A stretch of DNA of 64,000 bases, taken from assembly GCF_019232825.1 (NCBI RefSeq), contig NZ_JAFAND010000127.1:1-64000 (forward strand), in the 5' to 3' direction. This DNA comes from Paludibacterium sp. GTDB lineage: Bacteria > Pseudomonadota > Gammaproteobacteria > Burkholderiales > Chromobacteriaceae. Under the pieces are notes generated by a model, which saw only the letters and a program-made list of their open reading frames with translations, made no database searches and was not told where the DNA came from. Made by a program: the position numbers and the translations under genes. Within the stretch, counting starts at the first letter, position 1; each line of letters begins with the position of its first letter. Shown piece after piece: positions 55,883 through 64,000 of the stretch.

Positions 55883-56656
55883 ATGACGAACGAATTGGAC
55901 ATGCCATCCGCCGTGGGCAGGCTGGCGGGGCTGACGCTCCTGGTCGCGGAAGACAACCAGATCAACCAAATGGTGCTGGAGGACATGCTGCACAGCGAGG
56001 GCGCGCGCTGGGAGCTGGCGGCCGACGGCCGCGAGGCGGTCGAACGGCTGCGTCAACATGGCGCCGGCTATTTCGACTTGGCATTGATCGACATTCAGAT
56101 GCCGGTCATGGACGGTTTGGAAGCGGCGCGCCAACTGCGCGCCCTCGCCCCCGCCCTGCCGATCGTCGGCCAAACCGCCGGCGATCAGCCGGAAGACCGC
56201 GCCCGCTGTCTGGCGGCGGGCATGGTCGACCACATCGCCAAACCGATCGAGCGCGAGCTGATGGTCGCCCGCATCCTGCGCCATGCCCGCAAGACCCAGG
56301 CCCCACCCTCGCAGGAGAGGGCGCCCGCGTCGCCTTGGCAGGCCTTGGAGGAACGGTACGCCAGCCAGCCGGTCTTCGTCGGCCAACTGTTGCGCACGTT
56401 TCTGCACAGCAACAGCGGTCTCCCCCGTGAACTGCGCGCGGCTCTCGCGCAACAAGACCTTTCCACGCTGGCTGGCCTCGCGCATAGCCTCAAAGGCATG
56501 GCGGCCAGCATTGCCGCCCGCGGCCTGCACGCGCGGAGCCTCGCGGTGGAACAAGCCGCGCGGCAGGCTGCGCCGGACCTGTCGGACTTGACCGATAGAC
56601 TCATCGCCGACTTGGAGGAAACACTGGGACAGATCCAGAAACGTCTCGATCTGTAA
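55883..56656 (+). CDS. REC-HPt phosphorelay protein
   Basis: A 257-aa protein with a receiver domain (phosphoacceptor Asp70 in LIDIQMPVMDG, Lys119 in IAKP) and a C-terminal HPt domain (His200 in AHSLKG). It has no kinase or DNA-binding part, so it most likely relays phosphate between a sensor kinase elsewhere and a downstream receiver. It precedes a diguanylate cyclase gene by 56 bp and may belong to the same signalling chain. Confidence 0.88.
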   Translation: MTNELDMPSAVGRLAGLTLLVAEDNQINQMVLEDMLHSEGARWELAADGREAVERLRQHGAGYFDLALIDIQMPVMDGLEAARQLRALAPALPIVGQTAGDQPEDRARCLAAGMVDHIAKPIERELMVARILRHARKTQAPPSQERAPASPWQALEERYASQPVFVGQLLRTFLHSNSGLPRELRAALAQQDLSTLAGLAHSLKGMAASIAARGLHARSLAVEQAARQAAPDLSDLTDRLIADLEETLGQIQKRLDL

Positions 56657-56712
56657 CAAATTCGAAACTCTCCTATACTGCCCTTATGTTCAATGCCGAC
56701 TAGGCCTCGACC

Positions 56713-58008
56713 ATGACCACCTCCGGCGATCAATCGATCCAGGCATTGAACCCCGAGCTATACGACGCCCTGTTCCGCGCCATCGCCGAGCACTCGATCA
56801 ACGTCATCGGCGTGAAAGACCTGGACGGCCGCTATCTTTACGTCAATCCGCAATACGGCCAGCTGTTTCACCACCCGCTCGCCCACTTCATCGGCCATAC
56901 CGACGCCGAGCTCTTCCCCTCCGACATCGCCACCGCCTTTCGCGCCAACGATCTGCGGGTGCAACAGCAAGGCCAGGCGCTGACCGTCGAGGAAATGGCC
57001 TGGGTGGATGGACAAAAGCGGCATTTCCTCTCGGTCAAGTTCCCGATACGCGACCATCACGGCCATCTGTACGCCACGGGACTCATCGCCATCGATATTC
57101 ACGCGCGCAAAACCACCGAGCAGCAGTTATGGGCCAGCGAGGAGCGCTTCCGCTTGGCGTTCGAACACGCCACGGCCGGCATGGCGATGATCGACATCAA
57201 CGGCATCATCCTGCGCATCAATCCCCATGGCAGCCATCTGCTCGGCTATGAGCGCGCCGAGCTGGAAGGCAAGCGGCTGAGCACCGTCACCCATCCGCAG
57301 GACCGCGCGCGCATGACGAGGCTGATCCGCATGGCCGTGCGCCGCGGCCTCCATCAAGCCAACATCGAGAAGCGCTATTTACACAAGGACGGCCGCGTCC
57401 TGCGCTGCCGCGTCGCCATCTCGCTGGTACGTGACGACATGGGCCAGCCGCTGTATTTCATCGCCCACATCAACGACATCACCGAAACCCTGCGCATCGA
57501 GGAAGAACTCACCCGGCTCGCCAACACCGACCCGCTCACCAGTGTGGCCAACCGCCGGCCGTTTCTGGAACGCATGCAGCAGGAACTGGCGCGCGTGCGG
57601 CGCTATGGCACGCAGGCATGCTGCCTGATGCTCGATTTCGACCACTTCAAGCACATCAACGATCACTGGGGACACAGCACCGGCGACGCCGTGCTGCAGT
57701 ATTTCAGCCGAGCGTGCCAGCAGCGCCTGCGCGCAACCGACTTGCTGGGAAGGCTGGGGGGGGAGGAGTTCGCCATTCTGATGCCGGACACGCCGCTGGA
57801 AGGCGCGCGCGAACTGGGCGAGCAACTGCGTAGCTGGGTGGAGACGCATCCGCTGGAAATCGGCAAACAGCGCATCCCCTTCAGCATCAGCCTGGGGCTC
57901 ACCACGCTGCGCGCGGATGACAAAAACCCGGACCAGGTGCTATCGCGCACCGACGAAGCGCTTTACCGCGCCAAAGACCGCGGCCGCAATCGTTTGGAGA
58001 CCGTTTAG
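56713..58008 (+). CDS. PAS-PAS-GGDEF diguanylate cyclase
   Basis: A 431-aa soluble protein with two PAS domains (about 20-130 and 145-260) and a GGDEF domain that makes cyclic di-GMP. The active site is GGEEF (349-353), and the inhibitory I-site RATD (340-343) is present at the correct five-residue spacing, so the enzyme should be feedback-controlled. No membrane segment. It follows the REC-HPt gene. The stop lies in TTTAGGG, similar to the element-end signature, and is convergent with the EAL gene. Confidence 0.93.
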   Translation: MTTSGDQSIQALNPELYDALFRAIAEHSINVIGVKDLDGRYLYVNPQYGQLFHHPLAHFIGHTDAELFPSDIATAFRANDLRVQQQGQALTVEEMAWVDGQKRHFLSVKFPIRDHHGHLYATGLIAIDIHARKTTEQQLWASEERFRLAFEHATAGMAMIDINGIILRINPHGSHLLGYERAELEGKRLSTVTHPQDRARMTRLIRMAVRRGLHQANIEKRYLHKDGRVLRCRVAISLVRDDMGQPLYFIAHINDITETLRIEEELTRLANTDPLTSVANRRPFLERMQQELARVRRYGTQACCLMLDFDHFKHINDHWGHSTGDAVLQYFSRACQQRLRATDLLGRLGGEEFAILMPDTPLEGARELGEQLRSWVETHPLEIGKQRIPFSISLGLTTLRADDKNPDQVLSRTDEALYRAKDRGRNRLETV

Positions 58009-58014
58009 GGTCTC

Positions 58015-60834
58015 CTAAGCCACCGTGTCCTTGGTCGGCATCAGCACCCCTTGTCCAAGCAGCACGGCAAACTCGGCCGCGGGCAGCGGCTTGGCCAGCA
58101 AGTAGCCTTGCACCAGATCGCACCCCTCGGCCAGCAGGAACTGCCACTGCTCGATGGTTTCCACCCCTTCGGCCACCACCTTCATATTCAGCGTCTGGGC
58201 CATGTTGATGACCGCCTTGGCGATTTCGCAATCGTCGCTGTCTTCCGGAATATCCAGCACGAAGGAGCGGTCGATCTTCAGCTTATCGGCCTTGAAGCGC
58301 TTGAGGTAGGACAGACTGGAGTAACCGGTGCCGAAATCGTCAATCGACAATTGCATGCCCATGCGCTTGATGGCATCGATGGTTTGCTCGGTGGAATCGA
58401 CGTCCTCCATCACCACGCTTTCGGTCACCTCGATATCCAACGCCCGCCCGGGCAGGCCGTTGGCCGATACCGCACGCTCCAGCGTCGACACGAGCTCGGC
58501 TTGGCGGAACTGTAGCGCCGACAGGTTGATCGCTAGCGAAATTTCCGGCAGGTCCGCGGAGCGCCAAGCGGCCAGTTGCCGGCACGCCTCGCGAATCACC
58601 CAATTGCCCAGTTGCACGATAAAGCCGCGTTCCTCGGCCACGTCGATGAAGCGGTTCGGTCCGAGCAAGCCCAGCGCGGGGTGGTTCCAGCGGATCAGCG
58701 CCTCGGCGCCGACGATGCGCCCGGAGCGCATATCGACCTGCGGCTGGTAATGCAACATAAATTCGTTGCGGTCGAGCGCGAAGCGCAGCTGACTCTCGAT
58801 CGCCAGAATCTCGTGCGCCCGGGCATTGAGGTCGGCGGTATAGAACTTGAAGCTGTTGCGGCCGAACGACTTGGCGTGATACATCGCCGCGTCGGCGTTG
58901 CGCACCAACATGTCGAAGTCGTGGCCGTCCTCCGGGTAGATGCTGATGCCGATCGACGGGGTGATGCTGATCGAATGATTATGCAGATCGACCGGCGGCG
59001 CGAAGGCATGGATGATGCGTTCGGCCACCACGGCCGCCTCGCCGGGATCGACGATCGCGGGCAGCATGATAATGAATTCGTCGCCCCCCTGGCGCGCCAC
59101 CATCTGCCCCGGCGCCAGCACCGACTTGATGCGGTCGGCGGCGACCTGCAGCAGCGTGTCGCCGGCCGAGTGGCCGAGCGACTCGTTGATGGTCTTGAAG
59201 CGGTCCAGGTCGAGCAACAAGAGCGCCAGGTGCAGGTTGTCGCGCCCGGCGGCGGTGATGGCGAGTTCTGTGCGGTCTTGCAATTGGGCGCGGTTGGGCA
59301 GACCAGTGAGCACATCGAAGTGCGCCAGGAACTGGATGCGTTCGTCGGCGGCGCGCCGTTCCGACTGATCGCTGAATATCGCCACGTAATGGGTCAGCTC
59401 GCCCAACGCGCTCTTCACCACATTGATTGCCAGCCATTCGGGGTAGATTTCGCCGTTCTTGCGCCGGTTCCATATCTCGCCCTGCCAGAACCCCTGGCTG
59501 CCCAACTGCTGCCACATCTGTGTGTAGAAAGCGTTCTCATGCCGCCCCGACGACAAAATGCTCGGCTTTTGCCCCAGCACTTCCTGCTGGCTGTACCCGG
59601 TGATATCGCTGAACGCGCGGTTGACGATGCGAATGCGCAAATCGCCATCGGTGATCATGATGCCTTCGGTCGTGTTCTCGAACACCTTGGCCGCCAGCTG
59701 CATGCGTTCCTCGGCGCTCCGACGTTCGGAAATGTCGCGCACCATGCGCCATACCGCGTTGATGCGGCCGCTCGAATCGCGCATCGCCACCGTCTTGACG
59801 CTCACCGGCACCGGGTTGCCGAAACGGTTCAGATAGGAGGCCTCGAATTCGTCGCAGTAGCCGAAGCGCAGCACCTTGTTGTCCAGGTTGAAGTGTTCGA
59901 GCGCCTCGCTCTCTTGCGCCACCAACGACCAGAAATTTTGCAGCTTGAGCTGGTCGAGGCTGTAACACATCAGATTGAGAAAAGCCGGATTGGCATCGAT
60001 GACCTGGCCATCGAGGGAACTGATGACGATGCCGTCGAGATTGGACCAGAACAACTCGCGGTATTTGGTTTCCGAGCGGCGCAACGCCTCTTCCATTTCG
60101 CGCCGGCGCGCGATATCGGCCTCAAGCGCGATGGTCTTGGCACGCAACTCATCGAACAGACGCTTGAGCTCGGAGCGCGTCCATTCCAAATGGCGTCCCA
60201 AACGGCCGATTTCGTCGCCGCGCGCCCAATCGAAATGCCCCTCGAGCTTGAGCTCGGCCAGCTGGGTGGCTTGGTGCGTCAATTCACGGATCGGTCGCAG
60301 GAAACGGGAATGCAACAACGCCATGATCAACAGCATCGACAACACGATCTGCGCCAACAGCGTCATCACCATGTGCTGCAGGTCGCTCTTGAGCTGATTG
60401 GCCAAATGCTCGGTATCGAAGACGATGGTGACGAGGCCGATTTCCTCCCCACGGTAGATCACCGGCTTTTGCAGCACCGATACCGAGCCGATGGCGCGGT
60501 CGCTGCGCATGGAAGAGAGGAAAACGGTGTTCGACTGGGTATCGGTCACGCGGATCGACACCACGCGCGGATCGTCCATGACCGATTCGATCAGCGGCGC
60601 GCCCGACTGCCGGCTGAGGTTCCATAACGGCTCCTGCATGCCAAGCGCCAAAATATCCAGCACGCGGCGCTCATCGGTGGCCAGCGCCGCGGTGGCTGTT
60701 TCGCGCTGCAAATTCAAGGTCAGGGCGCCGATCAACACCACCGGGATCAACACCCCCAGCAGGACCGCGATCAGAAATACAGTGCGCAACGACAGTACGG
60801 CGGAAAAACCGGCTTTTACGTTCGACGTTGTCAT
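58015..60834 (-). CDS. PAS-GGDEF-EAL cyclic-di-GMP protein
   Basis: A 939-aa inner-membrane protein: a membrane helix at about 15-37, a periplasmic sensor domain to about 160, a second helix at about 160-180, a HAMP-like region, two PAS domains, GGDEF and EAL. The cyclase motif GGDEF is intact but there is no RxxD I-site before it. The phosphodiesterase has GAEALIRW, NLSALQF, DDFGTG and KIDRSFV intact. It may therefore be bifunctional, though such proteins are often mainly phosphodiesterases. It converges on the neighbouring cyclase. Confidence 0.93.
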   Translation of the reverse strand: MTTSNVKAGFSAVLSLRTVFLIAVLLGVLIPVVLIGALTLNLQRETATAALATDERRVLDILALGMQEPLWNLSRQSGAPLIESVMDDPRVVSIRVTDTQSNTVFLSSMRSDRAIGSVSVLQKPVIYRGEEIGLVTIVFDTEHLANQLKSDLQHMVMTLLAQIVLSMLLIMALLHSRFLRPIRELTHQATQLAELKLEGHFDWARGDEIGRLGRHLEWTRSELKRLFDELRAKTIALEADIARRREMEEALRRSETKYRELFWSNLDGIVISSLDGQVIDANPAFLNLMCYSLDQLKLQNFWSLVAQESEALEHFNLDNKVLRFGYCDEFEASYLNRFGNPVPVSVKTVAMRDSSGRINAVWRMVRDISERRSAEERMQLAAKVFENTTEGIMITDGDLRIRIVNRAFSDITGYSQQEVLGQKPSILSSGRHENAFYTQMWQQLGSQGFWQGEIWNRRKNGEIYPEWLAINVVKSALGELTHYVAIFSDQSERRAADERIQFLAHFDVLTGLPNRAQLQDRTELAITAAGRDNLHLALLLLDLDRFKTINESLGHSAGDTLLQVAADRIKSVLAPGQMVARQGGDEFIIMLPAIVDPGEAAVVAERIIHAFAPPVDLHNHSISITPSIGISIYPEDGHDFDMLVRNADAAMYHAKSFGRNSFKFYTADLNARAHEILAIESQLRFALDRNEFMLHYQPQVDMRSGRIVGAEALIRWNHPALGLLGPNRFIDVAEERGFIVQLGNWVIREACRQLAAWRSADLPEISLAINLSALQFRQAELVSTLERAVSANGLPGRALDIEVTESVVMEDVDSTEQTIDAIKRMGMQLSIDDFGTGYSSLSYLKRFKADKLKIDRSFVLDIPEDSDDCEIAKAVINMAQTLNMKVVAEGVETIEQWQFLLAEGCDLVQGYLLAKPLPAAEFAVLLGQGVLMPTKDTVA

Positions 60835-61071
60835 GCGATCTCAGTCCGTCCAAATCACCCATCAAGGCGGGTGGTTGAATAATGTCGATCATCTTTCAGT
60901 AAATTATACACATACATCATTATTTAACTTAGTTTGTCGTTATGTCTTTTTATTTATAACTTGACGAAATTTCCGCAAAGACAGAAATACCGTCGTATTG
61001 ACAGGCCATTGGATTGCCTTGCTTTAGGCTAATGCCTACAATCGGTTCATTTTCTATTCTGGATCGATAAC
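60835..61071. other. divergent promoter region
   Basis: A 237-bp AT-rich gap between the divergent EAL and deaminase genes. A TTGACA at 60998-61003 may be the -35 of the deaminase promoter, but no good -10 box follows. No gene seen. Confidence 0.4.
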
Positions 61072-62394
61072 ATGGCTGACAAGACTTATGACCTTGTAGT
61101 GACAGCGCGCTGGATGATCACCGTCGAAAAAGACGGCGAGGTGCTGGAGAACCATGCTCTGGCCATCCGCGATGGCGTGATCGAGGCGATTCTACCCGCC
61201 GCGCAGGCCGCCTCGCTGCCCGCCACCCGTCACGTCAAGCTCGACAGCCATGTCCTGATGCCCGGTCTGATCAACCTGCATGGCCACTCCGCCATGACGC
61301 TTTTGCGCGGCCTGGCCGACGACATGGCGCTGATGGACTGGTTGACCGGCTATATCTGGCCGGCCGAAGGCAAACACGTGCGCGACGACTTCGTGTTCGA
61401 CGGCGCAAGGCTTGCCATGGCGGAAATGATCCGCTGCGGCACCACCACCATCAACGACATGTATTTTTTCCACGGCGCCATGGCGCGCGCCGGGCTGGCC
61501 GCGGGGGTACGTACTTTCGTCGGCTGCTCGATTCTGGAATTCCCCACCAACTACGCCGTCACCGCCGATGATTATCTGAGCAAGGCGCTGGCGGAACGGC
61601 GCGAATTCCTTGGCGAGGAGCTGGTGACGTTCACCCTGGCGCCGCACGCGCCCTACACGGTCAGCGACGAAACCTTCCAAAAAGTGGTCACCCTGGCCGA
61701 ACAGGAAGACATGCTGATCCACTGCCATATCCACGAAACCGGCGGCGAGGTGGACACCAGCCTCAAGGAATATCATCAGCGGCCGCTGTCGCGCCTCAAA
61801 GCGCTGGGCTTGTTGTCGCCGCGCCTGATCGCCGCGCACATGGTGCACCTGTCGCCCGAAGAGATCGAGCTCGCCGCCAGCCATGGCATTTCGGTGGCGC
61901 ACAATCCGTCGTCCAATATGAAACTCGCCTCCGGCATCGCGCCGATCCCGCAAATGCTGGCCGCCGGGGTCAATGTCGGCATTGGCACCGACGGCGCCGC
62001 CTCCAACAACAAGCTCGATATGCTGGCCGAGACACGGCTGGCCGCGCTGCTGGCCAAAGTCGGCACGCTCGATCCGACGGCGGTGCCCGCCGCGGTGGCG
62101 TTGCGCATGGCCACGCTCAACGGCGCCAAGGCGCTCGGCATCGACGATCGCACGGGCAGCCTGAAAGCCGGTAAGCAGGCCGACGTCATCGCCATCGATC
62201 TATCGGCACTGGAAACCGCGCCGGCCTTCGACCCCATCTCGCATGTGGTATATGCCGCTGGCCGCGAACAAGTCAGCCACGTATGGGTCAAAGGACAATC
62301 GCTGATGAGCGAGCGTAAACTGCTGACTCTGGATGAAAGCGCGCTGAAGGCCAAGGCAGAGGACTGGCGCCACCGTATCGTGAGTACCAAATGA
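61072..62394 (+). CDS. mtaD: 5'-methylthioadenosine/S-adenosylhomocysteine deaminase
   Basis: A 440-aa amidohydrolase of the TRZ/ATZ family that deaminates methylthioadenosine and adenosylhomocysteine. Metal ligands are visible in [19 protein letters not shown], and the C-terminal GTDGAASNN Asp. It overlaps ubiG (ATGA), a link that makes sense because UbiG releases adenosylhomocysteine. The function has been shown for homologues only. Confidence 0.87.
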   Translation: MADKTYDLVVTARWMITVEKDGEVLENHALAIRDGVIEAILPAAQAASLPATRHVKLDSHVLMPGLINLHGHSAMTLLRGLADDMALMDWLTGYIWPAEGKHVRDDFVFDGARLAMAEMIRCGTTTINDMYFFHGAMARAGLAAGVRTFVGCSILEFPTNYAVTADDYLSKALAERREFLGEELVTFTLAPHAPYTVSDETFQKVVTLAEQEDMLIHCHIHETGGEVDTSLKEYHQRPLSRLKALGLLSPRLIAAHMVHLSPEEIELAASHGISVAHNPSSNMKLASGIAPIPQMLAAGVNVGIGTDGAASNNKLDMLAETRLAALLAKVGTLDPTAVPAAVALRMATLNGAKALGIDDRTGSLKAGKQADVIAIDLSALETAPAFDPISHVVYAAGREQVSHVWVKGQSLMSERKLLTLDESALKAKAEDWRHRIVSTK

Positions 62395-63098
62395 GCATGG
62401 ATATCAACGTCGACGAAAGCGAGCTGGAGAAATTCAGCGAGCTGGCACACAAGTGGTGGGACCGCGAGAGCGAGTTCAAACCGTTGCACGACATCAACCC
62501 GCTGCGGCTCGGTTTTATCGACGGCCACGCGAAACTTGCCGGCAAGCAGGTGCTGGATGTCGGCTGCGGCGGGGGCATTTTGGCCGAGAGCATGGCGCAG
62601 GCGGGGGCATCGGTGTGCGGCATCGACCTGGCGAAAAAATCGCTCAAGGTGGCGCAGCTGCACAGTCTGGAGTCCGGCGTGGCGGTCGATTACCGCTGCG
62701 TGCCGGTCGAGGCGCTGGCGGCGGCCGAACCGGCGCAGTACGACGTGGTCACCTGCATGGAAATGCTTGAGCACGTGCCGTCGCCGTCAAGCGTGATCGC
62801 CAGTTGCGCCCAATTGGTCAAACCCGGCGGCTGGGTATTCTTTTCCACGCTCAACCGTCACCCGATGGCCTATATGCAAGCGATCATCGGCGCCGAATAC
62901 CTGCTAGGCATGCTGCCGCGCGGGACGCATGATTATGCACGCTTCATCAAGCCGTCCGAGCTGTCGCGGATGCTGCGTCAGCAAGACCTGGAGCTGGTCG
63001 AGCTGACCGGCATGCATTACAACCCGCTCGCCAAGATCTATTCGCTTGGCGGCGACACCATGGTCAACTATCTGATCGCCACGCGCCGCGCGGTCTAA
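62391..63098 (+). CDS. ubiG: ubiquinone biosynthesis O-methyltransferase
   Basis: A 235-aa SAM-dependent methyltransferase that performs both O-methylations of ubiquinone synthesis. SAM motif I is [17 protein letters not shown] (about residues 57-73), and the N-terminal [12 protein letters not shown] and later [14 protein letters not shown] blocks are typical. The start ATG overlaps the deaminase stop by four bases. An AT-rich gap with the next gene's operator follows. Confidence 0.94.
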   Translation: MSMDINVDESELEKFSELAHKWWDRESEFKPLHDINPLRLGFIDGHAKLAGKQVLDVGCGGGILAESMAQAGASVCGIDLAKKSLKVAQLHSLESGVAVDYRCVPVEALAAAEPAQYDVVTCMEMLEHVPSPSSVIASCAQLVKPGGWVFFSTLNRHPMAYMQAIIGAEYLLGMLPRGTHDYARFIKPSELSRMLRQQDLELVELTGMHYNPLAKIYSLGGDTMVNYLIATRRAV

Positions 63099-63252
63099 TT
63101 TCCGCCGCGTCGGTTTGGGCGTATTCGCCACCGGCAATACGCCCAAACCCGCCTCCTCGCGCCATCTTCCCTTGCGCCAGATCACACGCGGGCGCGCATC
63201 GCCGATTTTTCGCTCGCCCTATCAGTTGTCATCCAGGTAGAATGATTGTCCA

Positions 63253-63267
63253 TTGTTTGACAAACAA
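63253..63267 (+). promoter_or_regulatory. FadR-type GntR operator
   Basis: TTGTTTGACAAACAA is a perfect palindrome (seven-base arms). Its core TTGT-N3-ACAA is the consensus for FadR-subfamily GntR regulators. It covers a -35-like TTGACA (63257-63262) 70-80 bp before the regulator gene, pointing to autorepression. Confidence 0.6.
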
Positions 63268-63336
63268 ACAATATAATTTTATTTAATATATTATAAATAA
63301 ACTGCATTGCACCACGACCTGTAAGCGGGAGCCGTT

Positions 63337-64000
63337 ATGTCATTCAAGGCCAACGATTCGCTGACCGAACAAATTGCCCAATACCTCGAACAACGCATCA
63401 TCTTGGGAGAAATGAAGCCCAGCGAACGGATTCAAGAGCTGCGCATCGCCGCCGAGCTGGAAGTCAGCCGCGGTTCTGTGCGCGAGGCCTTGCTGATCTT
63501 GCAGCGGCGGCACCTGGTGGATATTTTTCCGCGCCGCGGCGCCGTGGTGGCCAGCATCACCCCGCGCGACGTCAAAGATTTCTTCGAACTGTGGCTCATG
63601 CTGTTCGATCACGTGGTGTGCAATCTGGCGCAGAATTGGAAGAACGACGACCTGGCCGGTTTTTTCGAGCTGATGACGCAGATGGACCAGTGCCAGCGCC
63701 AAGGCGATCTGCAAGGTTTCTATCAGCACGGCATGGACTTCCTGCGCACGCTTTACCTCTATGCCGACAACCGCTATCTGAGCAACGCGCTTGCCGATCT
63801 ATTCCCGCTGACGCAACGTTGCCTGTACGCCATCCTGCGCGCCGGCCAGACGCAAATCGCCCGCACCCACCGTTTCCTGGAAGACCTGCTCAAAGTGGTG
63901 ATCGAACGCGATGTGGCGCGGCTGCACCGCATGGTGACCGACTTCGGCGCCGGCTATAGCCAGTTGGCGCAGGCGTCGGCCGAGGCGCTGCAAGGCCGCG
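63337..64000 (+). CDS. FadR-subfamily GntR regulator (partial)
   Basis: A GntR regulator of the FadR/FCD type, cut by the window end after 221 residues. The winged helix (RIQELRIAAELEVSRGSVREALLILQRRHLV, about 27-58) is followed by an all-helical FCD ligand-binding domain (DVKDFFELWLMLFDHV onward). The target and ligand are unknown. A matching palindromic operator lies upstream. GGGAG precedes the ATG. Confidence 0.85.
   Translation, partial: MSFKANDSLTEQIAQYLEQRIILGEMKPSERIQELRIAAELEVSRGSVREALLILQRRHLVDIFPRRGAVVASITPRDVKDFFELWLMLFDHVVCNLAQNWKNDDLAGFFELMTQMDQCQRQGDLQGFYQHGMDFLRTLYLYADNRYLSNALADLFPLTQRCLYAILRAGQTQIARTHRFLEDLLKVVIERDVARLHRMVTDFGAGYSQLAQASAEALQGR

Overview
The window is a GC-rich stretch of a betaproteobacterial chromosome. 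It is most likely from the order Neisseriales (Chromobacterium-like), judged from the single cluster sdhCDAB-sdhE-gltA-sucAB-lpdA-sucCD with a GntR gene and mdh divergent from it, and from prfB-lysS beside it. The species cannot be named from sequence alone. No tRNA, rRNA, CRISPR array, prophage or complete transposase gene was seen.

Layout. 1-4.8 kb: a ChbG/HpnK-type sugar deacetylase, inositol-3-phosphate synthase, an RluA-type pseudouridine synthase, a Gfo/Idh oxidoreductase, a hotdog thioesterase and a small HExxH protein. 4.8-7.7 kb: a Cd/Zn/Pb efflux ATPase divergent from its CadR/PbrR regulator, with a clear MerR-type operator. 7.6-31 kb: an accessory region of small regulators (five LysR genes, each beside a probable target), acetyltransferases, a MFS exporter, a Phd/VapC toxin-antitoxin pair, a SLAC1-type channel, Mug, a tandem pair of CsgG-like secreted proteins, IF-1, a cold-shock protein, a decayed cidA/lrgA relic, and a DJ-1/PfpI gene broken by a 271-bp non-autonomous element. 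31.2-47.4 kb: the TCA cluster, mdh and prfB (with its programmed frameshift). 47.5-49.1 kb: lysS. 49.4-53.7 kb: a second non-autonomous element, then a four-gene ribosomal-peptide (RiPP) cassette: a 74-aa precursor, an FxsB-like radical SAM/SPASM enzyme and two different HExxH proteins of the peptide-hydroxylase type. 53.9-61 kb: a Tat-exported phosphoesterase and a signalling group (REC-HPt protein, PAS-GGDEF cyclase, PAS-GGDEF-EAL protein). 61-64 kb: MTA/SAH deaminase, ubiG and a FadR-type GntR regulator cut by the window end.

Two signals stand out. First is the RiPP cassette, whose genes overlap or nearly touch and whose precursor has a Tyr/His/Ser/Gly-rich core. Second is a family of short elements with IS5-like YTAR target duplications. 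The two full copies (271 and 265 bp) keep the same architecture and carry four internal hairpins. Every hairpin has the loop TCATT (or its complement AATGA), but each of the four stems has a different, perfectly paired sequence. End-fragments of the same family sit exactly on the TAG stop codons of several genes. Most junctions of the sdhE-gltA-suc part of the TCA operon also carry a strong, individually different hairpin.
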